From a virus: a stretch of 49,690 nt of DNA. Shown in pieces: positions 7,881-17,156 of this stretch; position 1 is the first letter of the stretch; every line of letters starts with the position of its first letter. The DNA is taken from IMG/VR virus record IMGVR_UViG_3300030419_001570, positions 1 through 49,690 of that record, one strand, 5' to 3'. A model generated the notes under the pieces. It saw only the letters and a list, made by a program, of their open reading frames with translations, searched no databases and was not told the origin of the DNA. Position numbers and translations under genes: made by a program.

Positions 7881-10800
7881 ATGCCTATCGAGAAACCAAC
7901 ATCTTTAATTAATTATTCAGATATAGAAGAGAGTAATAGAGGAATAGAAAAATCGAATTATCTATACAATACATTTGGTATTGAAGATGAAGAACCAGAT
8001 ATAGAAGAAAACAAAAGAAATTTCTTTGACAGTATGGGAACAACATACAAACAAGCATACAATCAGTCTCTTGGTGGAATGATGCACGAAATGATGACTG
8101 GTAAAAAATATTATGACCTTACTTTAGCCCCTCCAAGTTTAACAAGAGATATTGCTGCTGGATTTTTATCATTTTTTGCATCAAAAGAAGATATAGCCTT
8201 GTTAGGAGCAAGTATTTTTACTGGAGGAACCGCTTCTGCTGTAACAAGAGCTGGTGTAAAAGCGGCGGTAAGCACTACAGCTAAAAAAAGAGCTGCTTTG
8301 ATGTTGGCTAAAAGAGGCGGTCTTGATGCTAAAGGAGCTAAAAAATTAATTGACAATGTTACTACAGTAGGTATGACACAGGGAGCTATTTTAGCTGGTC
8401 ACGATGGTCTTTATAGTGCAGCAAAAGAAGCAAGAGATAAAATGTTAAATGAAGATTTTGATTTTGACAAATATAAAGATAAATCATATGGAGAAGTTTT
8501 AAAAGAGGTAACAGGAAATATTAAATTTAAAAAATTTATTCCTGGTGCAGCATTAGGTTTAGGGGCTGCAGGAACTAGAACTATAGCTGCCACTCGTTTA
8601 GCTAAAAAAATTCCAGAAGGTAGGGGAGCAGGATTTGCACAAAGTGGATTAACATATGAAATGGCAACATTTGCAACAGTTTCTCCAATAATGTATGAAG
8701 GTAGAGCTCCAGGTTTTCAAGATTATGCGGTAGCAGGAGGAATTCTTATGGGATTAAAACTTCCTGGTGCTGTTTTTGGTAGAGCAAAAAGTTTAGCAAA
8801 ACAAAGACTTGCTGATGAAATTGAAACTACCGAATTAAAAAGAACAGCGGCTATTGCAAATGAAGCAAAAGCAAGAAGAGAAGGTAGAGGTGGAAGATTA
8901 ATCTATACTCAAGCTATACCTACTAGGTTAAAAGGTACAGAAATTATAAGAAAGTCAGTTGACGATAAGGACGGAAAAAAGAAAACAGTTAAAACTCTTG
9001 GAGAAGAAAAAGTTCTTTTTGACAGAAAACTTGGTGGAGAAGTAAAGATTGTAGACGGTTCTATTAAACATACTAAAAAAGGTACCACAATGGAAATTGA
9101 TGTTATTAGTGGTACAAAAGACTTGCCTGTTCAAAGACAATATAAATTAAACGAAAGACAAACTCAACAATTCTTTAGAACTTTTGTTGACGAAGATACA
9201 GGTTTAGATATCTTTACAAAAGAAGGAGGTCTTTCTGCTCGTCTTAAAAAGAAACTTATTAGAGGTGATAGAAACTTATTTGATACATTCTATGAAACTG
9301 AAATTAAAAACACTATTACAAAAGTTAAAAATCAAACAGGTGGATATGTAAAAGAAGATTTAGATAATGCTTATTCTAGAGCTGCAACAGAATTTTCAGT
9401 AGGAAGAGAAAAGGGATATGTTCACCCTTTACAATTAGCAGTAGATTCTGGAAAAGCAATTGAGTTTGATGTTAAGAATTTAACCACTATGGAGAAAAGA
9501 TATCTTGGTCAATATTTAGCAGAAGAAAGAGCTATTAGAAAATTTGTTCTAGATGAATCTACTAACAATAATTTTATGTATCAAACAACAGGGTTTAAAG
9601 ACAAAGGTATATTTTCTAGAATGCTTGGTCCTTTAAAACCTTTTTATTATGAATTAACTCACCCTGTAGCTAGAAAAATAAACAGACTTTTAAATAATAC
9701 AAATAGAAATGTACAACAAAAAACAGCTCAAAGACTTTTAAAGATGGATGGAGTTTTAAAAATAGCTAGAGGACAAAATAAAGAAAATGTGAAATGGTAT
9801 GATAACTATATTGACGGAATTTCTGGTTTTGGTAAACAAGATACAGCTTTTAATGATTATAAAACAATAAGAAGAAAAACTCTTGAACTTAAGGAAGCAG
9901 GAGAATATAGACCAAAGTCTTACACCAGAACAAATAAAGATGGGACAAAAACAAGAGTAGGTGCAAACACAGGATATCATTATTTGACTAGAAAAATTAA
10001 AAAGCAAATAGACCTTACATCAAATCCAATTGAAAAACAAAACTTACAAAACAGACTTGCTTATTTAAGACAAACTAAAAAAATTACAGATGAAGTATAT
10101 CAAGATGCTAGAGGAGTTTTGACAAATATAGCTCCATATGAAGCTGGGTATGCTCCTTTAATGTACAGAAGAGAAGTTTTAGACATACTTTATGACAAGA
10201 TGAGACCTATGCAAGAAAAGGTTGAGCAAATTTTAAAAGAAAATGGTATACATGGACAAAATGCAGATGGAACTTATCCTGAACACGTTAGAGAACAATT
10301 AGTAGAAATGGTTCAAAGAACTGTAAAAAGTTTTAGTGGTAAAAAAGGAAAGGGAGACGTTGAGTTTACTAGAGTTTGGAAAGCTTTAAAAGGAGATACT
10401 TCAAGAGCTGGTGGAGATTTTATGATGGATGACCTTGATTTATTTAGAGCTTTAGATATGCAAATGTATCAAAGAGCTTTAAGACCTTTTAGTCCTCTAG
10501 AAAGACAAAGAGTAAATATAGGAAATTTAAAGCTTAAAAATGTAGACTTGATAGAGTTTGCTTTAAGAACTAAACAAGAAGGTATATTAGAACAAAATAT
10601 GAGAAATCTATTTGGAGAATATATTTCTGGAGCAAGCAAAAGAATAGAACTTGCTAGAACATTTACTTCTTCTGGAGAGTATTATAATCAGCTTTTAAAG
10701 AAAATACCTGAAAATTTAAGAATGAGTGGAAGAAATTTACCTAAAGCCTTTGGTGGACAAAAACTTCCTGTAACCTCTCAAACAGAAAGAGAAGCAGTTG

Positions 10801-12380
10801 ACCTTATAAAACAAGTGTTTACTGGAGAAATAAATTTTAATAAAACTATTCCAGCGGCTGAAACGTTTCAAACTGTTGCTAATTTAGAAATGATAGGTAA
10901 AATTGCTTTAGGTTTTGCTGTAATACCTAACTTAACTCAAACATTTATTTCTACAACAGTAGAAGCTGGATTTTTGAATACTATGAAATCTATAGTTCGT
11001 GTAGCAGTTGGTAAAGATAGAATTAAAGCTAGAAATATGGTTAGAGAAAGTGGTTCTACAATTTTAAATGCTTTTGATGAAATGCTTATGACTAATAGTG
11101 CTTTGCAAATTGGAGCAGCTAGAACTTTAAAATATGGAGATGCAACTACTTCTTGGACAAGAAATTTTATGGATGTAAATAATGCTAGAGATGGTATTGC
11201 TTTGGCTACACAAGTTTTAGCTAAACCCTTTTCAGCTATTAACACTCTTAACCAAACAATTGCTGCTTCTACAGCAGAAACTACAATTATGAAGTTGACC
11301 AAAATATTATCTGGAAAGAAAACAGGATTAGGTGTTTTAGATTCATTAGCTCCTAATAAAAGAAAAGCTTGGGCTAGAGATAAATTAAAAAGAATGGGTC
11401 TTAAAGAAAAAGATGTTATAAAACACGCAGATAAAATTATAAATGGTAATTATAAAATGCCAGGTGATAAAGTTCATTGGATGAAAGATGAAGTTTTAAG
11501 GTCTATGCAAAAATTTTCAACTCAAAGTCAGCTACAAAGAGATTTTATGTTAGACCCTTATTTATTTAATGACCCATATATAAAACCTTTATTGCTATTT
11601 AAAAGATTTGGATATAGGCAAGCAATGTATTCTGCTAGCACGATAGAAAGAGAATTGATGAAGGGAAATATTTTGCCTATTTTAAATTTAGGTATTGGAG
11701 GTATGGCTGGAGGTCAGTTTGTAATGTGGGCTAAAGAAAAAGCTAGTGAACTATTATCTGGAGAGCCTCAATATTATGGTAAAGAAAATAGAATGAAAGA
11801 ACTTAGAAAGCCAGAATGGCAAGATTTTAAGAATGCATTGGCAAACGTTGGTTCTTTTGGTGTTATGTCAGATATAATGACAGATGACGACCCTATATCT
11901 TCTATTAAATTCTTTTTAAAGCCAGTTATGATAGATGACTTTCAAAGAGTTGTAAGGTCTTTTGACACTTTTGTTGGAAGTATGCAAACACAATATCCAG
12001 ATAATTGGGATGTTCCTTTTAGAAAAGCTCTTATTGTTGCAGCTCCAATTGCTGGTGGTATGCCTTCTAGGGTTATAAGAAGAACAGCAGAAACAGAAAA
12101 GATGAGAAAAGATAGGGTTAGAGGAAAGAAAAGACAGGCAGTAAAAGATATAAAAGATTTAATTATTCAAGGGAACTCGGTAGCAGCAGCTCGATTAATG
12201 AATGAATTTAACGAGTATGCTGTGGGCGATGCACAAAAGGGATTGTTTGGAGGAGATTTGAAACAACATGAATATTTCAGTTTGATAATCACTCCAGACG
12301 ATGTTAGCTACAGCGCACTTATTAAAGACTGGGTTGACAGACTTGAAGCATTAGAAGAAGAAAAAACAAAAACATTTTAG
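7881..12380 (+). CDS. Giant internal virion / ejection protein candidate (1499 aa)
   Basis: The largest gene of the left arm, starting four bases after the previous stop. Hydrophobic or amphipathic segments are spread along it: residues about 78-110 (IAAGFLSFFASKEDIALLGA and onward), 220-240 (FIPGAALGLGAAGTRTIAAT), 258-305, 1010-1050 and 1270-1295 (ILPILNLGIGGMAGGQFVMW), separated by long charged helical regions. No transglycosylase or protease motif was recognised. Length and membrane-active segments match large podovirus ejection proteins that build a conduit across the envelope. The C-terminal 200 residues (LLLFKRFGYRQAMYSAS region) resemble the ends of other large phage polyvalent proteins. 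The function is inferred from architecture and position. Confidence 0.6.
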   Translation: MPIEKPTSLINYSDIEESNRGIEKSNYLYNTFGIEDEEPDIEENKRNFFDSMGTTYKQAYNQSLGGMMHEMMTGKKYYDLTLAPPSLTRDIAAGFLSFFASKEDIALLGASIFTGGTASAVTRAGVKAAVSTTAKKRAALMLAKRGGLDAKGAKKLIDNVTTVGMTQGAILAGHDGLYSAAKEARDKMLNEDFDFDKYKDKSYGEVLKEVTGNIKFKKFIPGAALGLGAAGTRTIAATRLAKKIPEGRGAGFAQSGLTYEMATFATVSPIMYEGRAPGFQDYAVAGGILMGLKLPGAVFGRAKSLAKQRLADEIETTELKRTAAIANEAKARREGRGGRLIYTQAIPTRLKGTEIIRKSVDDKDGKKKTVKTLGEEKVLFDRKLGGEVKIVDGSIKHTKKGTTMEIDVISGTKDLPVQRQYKLNERQTQQFFRTFVDEDTGLDIFTKEGGLSARLKKKLIRGDRNLFDTFYETEIKNTITKVKNQTGGYVKEDLDNAYSRAATEFSVGREKGYVHPLQLAVDSGKAIEFDVKNLTTMEKRYLGQYLAEERAIRKFVLDESTNNNFMYQTTGFKDKGIFSRMLGPLKPFYYELTHPVARKINRLLNNTNRNVQQKTAQRLLKMDGVLKIARGQNKENVKWYDNYIDGISGFGKQDTAFNDYKTIRRKTLELKEAGEYRPKSYTRTNKDGTKTRVGANTGYHYLTRKIKKQIDLTSNPIEKQNLQNRLAYLRQTKKITDEVYQDARGVLTNIAPYEAGYAPLMYRREVLDILYDKMRPMQEKVEQILKENGIHGQNADGTYPEHVREQLVEMVQRTVKSFSGKKGKGDVEFTRVWKALKGDTSRAGGDFMMDDLDLFRALDMQMYQRALRPFSPLERQRVNIGNLKLKNVDLIEFALRTKQEGILEQNMRNLFGEYISGASKRIELARTFTSSGEYYNQLLKKIPENLRMSGRNLPKAFGGQKLPVTSQTEREAVDLIKQVFTGEINFNKTIPAAETFQTVANLEMIGKIALGFAVIPNLTQTFISTTVEAGFLNTMKSIVRVAVGKDRIKARNMVRESGSTILNAFDEMLMTNSALQIGAARTLKYGDATTSWTRNFMDVNNARDGIALATQVLAKPFSAINTLNQTIAASTAETTIMKLTKILSGKKTGLGVLDSLAPNKRKAWARDKLKRMGLKEKDVIKHADKIINGNYKMPGDKVHWMKDEVLRSMQKFSTQSQLQRDFMLDPYLFNDPYIKPLLLFKRFGYRQAMYSASTIERELMKGNILPILNLGIGGMAGGQFVMWAKEKASELLSGEPQYYGKENRMKELRKPEWQDFKNALANVGSFGVMSDIMTDDDPISSIKFFLKPVMIDDFQRVVRSFDTFVGSMQTQYPDNWDVPFRKALIVAAPIAGGMPSRVIRRTAETEKMRKDRVRGKKRQAVKDIKDLIIQGNSVAAARLMNEFNEYAVGDAQKGLFGGDLKQHEYFSLIITPDDVSYSALIKDWVDRLEALEEEKTKTF

Positions 12381-12389
12381 GAGAATAAA

Positions 12390-12962
12390 ATGGCAAACGG
12401 ACAAGAAAAAAAGAAATCATTAGGCGATTATTTTGGAATGAAAAGTAAAGACGCAGATGATGCTAAAAGATTGCTTCAAGAAATTCGTCGTAGAGATTTT
12501 GAAGCAGCAGCAAGACAAGACTCTCTCGACCAAGCTGAAAGAAAGAATGCTTGGGAGATAGAAAGAATATTATTGCAAAAAATGCGAGAAGACGCATTTG
12601 ATATGGAAAAAAGACACTACTTTGAACGAGAGGCGGCAGCGTTAAAAGACCCAAGATATGAATCAGGTCCTTTTAAAAGACCTGGTCCATTCACTGAAGC
12701 AAGTCCAGATACTTTGGGAAATAGACAGAGCAGAGAAATGTCAGAGAAAGATTACATACTAATGCAACTTCTTGGAAGAACACAAGAAAGCGACCCAAAT
12801 AGAAATATGTTTAGAGCTGGTACAGCAGAAACTCTTCCATTCCTAGAACACTTAAGAGAAATGGACCAACCTACAAGAAGATTACTTCAAATGATTATAG
12901 ATGACGAAAAGAAAGTTAATAGAAAAGTTCCTAGAGACTTAATGGTTCCAGGTTTAGAATGA
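12390..12962 (+). CDS. Charged helical hypothetical virion protein (190 aa)
   Basis: ATG follows TTTTAGGAG at a good distance, ten bases after the giant gene. Residues 1-90 are strongly helical and charged (KSLGDYFGMKSKDADDAKRL, DFEAAARQDSLDQAERKNAW). The middle is Pro/Gly-rich (FKRPGPFTEASPDTLG), and the C-terminus is helical. No motif was recognised. The stop overlaps the next ATG as ATGA, indicating translational coupling to the putative membrane-interacting protein that follows. Confidence 0.6.
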   Translation: MANGQEKKKSLGDYFGMKSKDADDAKRLLQEIRRRDFEAAARQDSLDQAERKNAWEIERILLQKMREDAFDMEKRHYFEREAAALKDPRYESGPFKRPGPFTEASPDTLGNRQSREMSEKDYILMQLLGRTQESDPNRNMFRAGTAETLPFLEHLREMDQPTRRLLQMIIDDEKKVNRKVPRDLMVPGLE

Positions 12963-13378
12963 TTGATAATACCAACGTAGAAACAAAAAATAAAAAGATA
13001 GACACTTTTCAGTCTATGTTGGACGCAGCAGGATTTGTTCCAGTATATGGAGAACCTGCAGACGCAGCAAATGCAATTATTTCTTTATTAAGAGGAAATC
13101 CTAAAGAAGCAGCATGGAACGCTCTTTCTATGCTGCCTTTTCTAGGTGGTGCAGCAAGTATTAAAAAACTAGAACTAGGGAAAAAAGGTGAAATATTAAA
13201 AAATAAGAAGAACGAAGAAATTCGTCAAGGTTGGTTTGAAGAATCAATGGATACTGCTATGGAAGAAAATCCAGATTTAACTATTGGAGATATGGATACG
13301 ATAGCGACACTAATGTCTAGACTTGGAGCAACTGAATCATTAGAAAAACTTATTACAATGTTGAGGAGATATGATTAG
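12959..13378 (+). CDS. Protein with pretoxin-like hydrophobic motif (139 aa)
   Basis: ATGA overlap with the gene before. Residues about 19-62 read AAGFVPVYGEPADAANAIIS, LLRGNPKEAAWNALSMLPFL, GGAA. This is the pattern of a short hydrophobic hairpin with Pro-Val-Tyr-Gly-Glu-Pro-Ala-Asp and Arg-Gly-Asn motifs seen before toxin domains in polymorphic toxins and in some phage ejection proteins. The C-terminal half is an acidic helical region with no toxin domain recognised. Placed between ejection-type genes, it may help a protein or DNA cross the membrane. The resemblance is by motif only. Confidence 0.55.
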   Translation: MIDNTNVETKNKKIDTFQSMLDAAGFVPVYGEPADAANAIISLLRGNPKEAAWNALSMLPFLGGAASIKKLELGKKGEILKNKKNEEIRQGWFEESMDTAMEENPDLTIGDMDTIATLMSRLGATESLEKLITMLRRYD

Positions 13379-14186
13379 GTCTAAAGCAAGAAGAAGATTG
13401 AAGGATTTTATACCTTCAAATGCTAGATTTTTATTGACAGATATATTTGGTAAGTCTGATAAAGTTTTTACCGAACAGGATTTAACGTCAAATGAAATGC
13501 AATATCTGAAAGATAATATATCAAATATTATTTCAGGAGGTAGATTTGTAAATGACGAGAGAATTGCTATACAACCTGGAGGTGGATACGATGACACGAT
13601 GATGGATGAATCAAATTTATTAAATCTTGTCAAAAAAAGTTACGACCCAAAATTAAGTTTGAGAACTACTTTAGGTAATGCTACTCTAGATTTAAGTGGA
13701 GGTCAGGCTGTTATAAGAGACAAGTATGATTTTACTTACGAGCCTAAACAGTATGGCGATATGTCTTTAAAAGAAATTATTAATGCAGACCTCGGAGCTT
13801 ACGACTTTGTATCTGCTATAGCTGGAAAGTTTGCAAGCAATTCAAAGGCTAATGAAGGTAAACCTGTAGCTATAAATTTAGGAACTCTAGAAGACTTGGG
13901 ACTTACTCCAGACGTTTTAAAAGGTTTACAAGAGGAAGCATCAGAAAGCTTGTTGACAACACGAAAACTGATAGAAGATAGTTTTGATAAAATGATGGAA
14001 TTAGAATTAAGAAAAAGAATAAAAAACAAGCCTAACGTAAGAGGATTTAGTAAACACACACGTCTGCAAAAAGAAATGCAAAGAGCTAAAGAAATGATGG
14101 AAAGAGCTCTAAGAGAGAATCCTGAAGAAAGAGCTAGTCTTGAAGACCTTATTGGTCTAAATTTTAGAACGGAACATCGTCCATAG
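13371..14186 (+). CDS. Last gene of the virion arm, hypothetical protein (271 aa)
   Basis: ATG follows TTGAGGAGAT and overlaps the preceding gene by eight bases. The N-terminus is very basic (IRSKARRRLKDFIPSNARF). The middle has beta-like segments (LRTTLGNATLDLSGGQAVIR), and the C-terminus is a long Lys/Glu/Arg helix. No family was recognised. Its 3' end overlaps by 23 bases the 3' end of the convergent helicase gene on the other strand. This marks the boundary between the rightward virion genes and the leftward replication genes with no room for a standard terminator between them. Confidence 0.6.
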   Translation: MIRSKARRRLKDFIPSNARFLLTDIFGKSDKVFTEQDLTSNEMQYLKDNISNIISGGRFVNDERIAIQPGGGYDDTMMDESNLLNLVKKSYDPKLSLRTTLGNATLDLSGGQAVIRDKYDFTYEPKQYGDMSLKEIINADLGAYDFVSAIAGKFASNSKANEGKPVAINLGTLEDLGLTPDVLKGLQEEASESLLTTRKLIEDSFDKMMELELRKRIKNKPNVRGFSKHTRLQKEMQRAKEMMERALRENPEERASLEDLIGLNFRTEHRP

Positions 14187-15489
14187 CAGGAGCTACACTA
14201 GCCTCTGCTTCTTCAACTGTCTCATAAATAGTACAAGTGTCTGGAGAAAATCCTACAGTCGCTTTTCCTGTTGAACCATATCTATTTTTAGCCACTACAA
14301 TATCTAAACCATATTTTCCATTCTTAGCATTTTCAAAATTAACTGTCCAAGGATAATGTGTAAACGCTACTATCTCTGCATCTTGTTCTAAATTACCAGA
14401 TTCTGCAAGGTCGCTAAGTTTAGGAATTCTTTCTGTTCTATATTCTATGTTACGATTTAATTGAGAAACTAAAATTACAGACATTTCTTCTGATTTACAT
14501 AACCACTTATATCTTCTTGAAGTGTCGCCTATCTTTAGTCTTAAATCTCTTGTGTCACTAGTTGGATATTCTATTAGACCAATATGGTCATCGATAACCA
14601 CATCAGGTTTTATACGTCTTATTTCTCTAAAAGTTCCCTCTAAATTACGAATATTATCAAACATAAATAATTTGTCTGTATAATTTTCTTTAATAACATT
14701 TAAACTATCTTCAATAGCCTGTTTATTTGTAACGGCATTATGTCTTAACATATGATATGTAATTCCTTTAGCTTCCATAGCTATAAACTTTTTCATCATT
14801 TCAGTATTAGGCATTTCTCTGTTAAACATAACTACCTTTTTACCAGACATAACTAAATTTCTTGCAATGTTTGCCACAGTTGTAGTTTTAGCATTACCAG
14901 GTCTTCCAGCAAAAATAGTAATTTCACCTTTAGTCATTCCAGATATAATGTTGTCTATAGCCTGAAATCCTGTGGTTGTTAAATTTCGTTGATTAAATAA
15001 AGAATCTTTTGTTTTTACTAATAAATCATCTATATCAAATTTTTGTCCTGGTTCTAGATTTAATAAAGAACTAGCAGTGTCGTGAACATTTACTAAAAGA
15101 CTATTAATATCCTTATTTGAATCAGAAGCTTCTTGAGCTATCTTTTGAGACTGAATGACCAATTTACGCCTTAACCAATCTCCATTTAGCTGCCTAGCAT
15201 ACGACTCTACGTTTGCAGTAGTGGGAACTGAATCTGATAATCCAGTTATATAATATGTCATTCCACTTAATTTACTTGATACATTTACAATATCTACAGG
15301 TATTCTTTCCTGTTTAAGTTTACATATTGTATCCCATATCTCCTTATGTTTCTCTTGATAGAATACATCTTTTTCTGGTATAAAATCTTTTACAATATCA
15401 AAACATTTTTCATCTTGTAACACAGAACCTAAAACTGCCTTTTCTGACATTTCATCGTGTATTCCTAAACTTTTTAATACTTCATTCAT
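14164..15489 (-). CDS. dnaB-like: DnaB-type replicative helicase (441 aa)
   Basis: Residues about 10-110 match the DnaB N-terminal helical domain (EKAVLGSVLQDEKCFDIVKD). The C-terminal RecA-like motor has Walker A GRPGNAKTTT at 195-204, Walker B VVIDDH at 297-302 and the SQLNR motif at 342-346. The protein would encircle and unwind DNA at the phage fork; no linked primase domain is present. The start follows AAGGAG and overlaps the upstream stop as ATGA. Oddly, the C-terminus ends MDDVPF, copying the acidic Pro-Phe tip of bacterial SSB proteins. It is the last gene of the leftward replication cluster. Confidence in the helicase call is very high. Confidence 0.93.
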   Translation of the reverse strand: MNEVLKSLGIHDEMSEKAVLGSVLQDEKCFDIVKDFIPEKDVFYQEKHKEIWDTICKLKQERIPVDIVNVSSKLSGMTYYITGLSDSVPTTANVESYARQLNGDWLRRKLVIQSQKIAQEASDSNKDINSLLVNVHDTASSLLNLEPGQKFDIDDLLVKTKDSLFNQRNLTTTGFQAIDNIISGMTKGEITIFAGRPGNAKTTTVANIARNLVMSGKKVVMFNREMPNTEMMKKFIAMEAKGITYHMLRHNAVTNKQAIEDSLNVIKENYTDKLFMFDNIRNLEGTFREIRRIKPDVVIDDHIGLIEYPTSDTRDLRLKIGDTSRRYKWLCKSEEMSVILVSQLNRNIEYRTERIPKLSDLAESGNLEQDAEIVAFTHYPWTVNFENAKNGKYGLDIVVAKNRYGSTGKATVGFSPDTCTIYETVEEAEASVAPAMDDVPF

Positions 15490-15842
15490 TTTTTCTCCTT
15501 ACACTCGTGACAGTCTCCTTTTACCAAAGGTATATTATTATATACTTCAGGGTCAAGATAATGCGGTTCAAACTTATTCCCTACGTGACACTCTATAGCC
15601 CAAGCTCTCTTACATTTAGGACATCTAGTAGGAATTCTAACCATAGATACTTTTTCATTACTAGGTTTAACTCTTTGTGCTGAAAAATACGGATTTCTTT
15701 TTCCTCTTACATATAAATCTAATATATCCTTATCAAACCAATCTTCATAGTTATCAGGGTCTACAGATTTAATGTAATAATAAAAAGTTTCAAACTCTGC
15801 TTTTTCTTGCAGCCACTCTTCTTTGCTTTTGTAGCTTCTCAT
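15486..15842 (-). CDS. Small zinc-binding protein next to helicase (118 aa)
   Basis: Start at 15842 follows GGGAG. The C-terminal half has CPKCKRAW and CHECKEKK pairs plus a further Cys/His (ECHVGNKF), the arrangement of a zinc ribbon. The N-terminal 60 residues are helical and acidic-aromatic (EEWLQEKAEFETFYYYIKSV). The stop overlaps the helicase start as ATGA, so both are made together. It might be a helicase-loading or primase-like accessory, but no primase catalytic motif was seen. That role is a guess from position. Confidence 0.6.
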   Translation of the reverse strand: MRSYKSKEEWLQEKAEFETFYYYIKSVDPDNYEDWFDKDILDLYVRGKRNPYFSAQRVKPSNEKVSMVRIPTRCPKCKRAWAIECHVGNKFEPHYLDPEVYNNIPLVKGDCHECKEKK

Positions 15843-15867
15843 AATACTCCCTTATTTAAGTTTTTAA

Positions 15868-16206
15868 TTATCTTAATTGAAAAGTTTGTTGAATAAGTTC
15901 CAACAAATCTTTATATCTGATAGTTGCATATATCTCGCCTCTATCTTCTTTTAATAGAGTAATATCGCAGTCTTCTGGCGGTAGCAAGTATTTAGCTATT
16001 TTATTTCTAACCTTACATTGAACCTTCATCTCTCTAGAAGTTGATTCATCTAAAAGGTAGTTAATAACTATATCTACTTCAGGAGAAAGACCTAAACTTC
16101 TTCCGTCGCTTCCCCAAGCTCTCTTTGAATTAAATCCGTGTTGTTCTGCAATAGAAACACACTCTTTTTCAAATCGATTACCTTTTGCTTTTGATTTACT
16201 TGCCAT
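15868..16206 (-). CDS. Holliday-junction-resolvase-like PD-(D/E)XK nuclease (112 aa)
   Basis: The short length and motif order match archaeal Hjc-like or phage resolvase folds. RFEKE near residue 13 gives the first acidic residue, RAWGSDGRSLG follows, EVDI around 43-46 gives the catalytic Asp, and VQCKVR around 62-67 replaces the E-x-K motif. The enzyme would cut branched recombination or replication intermediates before packaging. ATG at 16206 lies just five bases after a TATATT box and has no convincing ribosome site, consistent with a leaderless transcript. It sits in the recombination block with Rad52-like and exonuclease genes. Confidence 0.75.
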   Translation of the reverse strand: MASKSKAKGNRFEKECVSIAEQHGFNSKRAWGSDGRSLGLSPEVDIVINYLLDESTSREMKVQCKVRNKIAKYLLPPEDCDITLLKEDRGEIYATIRYKDLLELIQQTFQLR

Positions 16207-16211
16207 ACTCT

Positions 16212-16241
16212 AATATAATATTTTTTCTCTATCTTTGTCAA
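16212..16241 (-). promoter_or_regulatory. Promoter-like element for resolvase-zinc-helicase genes
   Basis: On the minus strand TTGACA (16241-16236), an 18-base spacer beginning AAGA, then TATATT (16217-16212). Five bases separate the -10 from the ATG at 16206, so transcription should begin at or next to the start codon. The element overlaps the end of the upstream gene. Confidence 0.6.
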
Positions 16242-16639
16242 TGCAAATTTTTTAATTTATCTATATCTAGCTTATATGCTATATCTTTAACAAAGTCGCT
16301 AAATACGACAAATCTTTTGTGCCACTTTCCTTTGTAATAAATTTTTGTAACAACAGTGTCTGCTAATATGATAGGTTTGTCTGCACTTGTGCTATGAACT
16401 GCTATAACTCCTATTGAATGTCTTTTCAGAAGTCTCCAAGAGTCTACAATTCTTTCTATAACTAATCTTTGTCCTGTAGGAAAAGGTGCGTCATCCTTTT
16501 TACAGTCTCCTATTAACAAAAACTTATTGCCTACTTCAAAACAAAAGTCTATATCTGTAGGAGAAACAAGTCCATCTTGCAATCCGTCAAATATAATAGG
16601 CTGTTTAAACCTTTTTTCAAATTTTATTGGTCTTTTCAA
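16238..16639 (-). CDS. Putative PD-(D/E)XK-like nuclease / phage conserved protein (133 aa)
   Basis: Starts with TTG at 16639 (TTGAAAAGACCA) behind a GAGG ribosome site. The segment SPTDIDFCFEVGNKFLLIGD followed by CKKDDAPFPTGQRLVIERIV has an Asp, a beta-hairpin and a D-x-K step typical of compact restriction-like nuclease folds. A G-Q-R-L...E-R helix follows, as seen in a widespread phage family of unknown function. Location inside the recombination block supports a DNA-processing role. The catalytic reading is tentative because the second acidic motif is G-D-C-K rather than classical E-x-K. Confidence 0.5.
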   Translation of the reverse strand: MKRPIKFEKRFKQPIIFDGLQDGLVSPTDIDFCFEVGNKFLLIGDCKKDDAPFPTGQRLVIERIVDSWRLLKRHSIGVIAVHSTSADKPIILADTVVTKIYYKGKWHKRFVVFSDFVKDIAYKLDIDKLKNLH

Positions 16640-16756
16640 AATTTTTCCTCTCGAGAATGCCCCTATACGCGTGTTTAATTACTTTTTCGATATAACTATC
16701 GACTAATATGTGTTTCGTCCATATAGAGGCTATCTCGTGCGTTATTGTAAAATTAG

Positions 16757-16969
16757 TTAGTTTTTTACTGGAGAATCCAGTAAATCATACTCATTATCAA
16801 TATTATAGTCTGTTTTTGATATCGTAAAGCCGAAACTCCTTAATTCATTGATAGCTTTATTCAATGTGCTAGGTCTAATATAGTATCTAGCGATTGCTTC
16901 TGTTTCAGATATCACTCCGTGTGTTGTCAGATGGTTTAGTATCTTTGTCGTTTGTTTGCTCATTTTCAT
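16757..16969 (-). CDS. Small winged-helix DNA-binding protein (70 aa)
   Basis: Reads KQTTKILNHLTTHGVISETE, AIARYYIRPSTLNKAINELR, SFGFTISKT: a three-helix winged-helix domain with recognition helix around residues 29-43 followed by the wing. Phage proteins of this size and pattern are usually transcription or replication regulators. The start at 16969 (GGGAG upstream; a second ATG six bases later is also possible) lies inside the end of the preceding gene. Downstream is 117 bases without a gene before the TTG-start nuclease. Confidence 0.65.
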   Translation of the reverse strand: MKMSKQTTKILNHLTTHGVISETEAIARYYIRPSTLNKAINELRSFGFTISKTDYNIDNEYDLLDSPVKN

Positions 16970-17156
16970 TTATCTCCCTATATCGTTTACGTAAAATATG
17001 AACCAAATATTTTTCTTCTCTTTCATTTATATCTGGTATTGATTTTTGTCCTATCTTGCTTAGACGTTTCGTAACAAGAACCTCTGTAATACCTTTTTGG
17101 TATCCCAGAAGTTCCTGAAACGAAGACATAATGTTATTCCATTTAGAAATATCCAT
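16905..17156 (-). CDS. Hypothetical charged protein (83 aa)
   Basis: ATG overlaps the preceding stop as TAATG at 17154-17158. The N-terminal 60 residues look helical (DISKWNNIMSSFQELLGYQK, EKYLVHILRKRYREI), and the tail is polar and disordered-looking. It overlaps the winged-helix gene by 65 bases in another frame. No family was recognised. It is co-transcribed with SSB and annealing genes. Confidence 0.55.
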   Translation of the reverse strand: MDISKWNNIMSSFQELLGYQKGITEVLVTKRLSKIGQKSIPDINEREEKYLVHILRKRYREINENEQTNDKDTKPSDNTRSDI

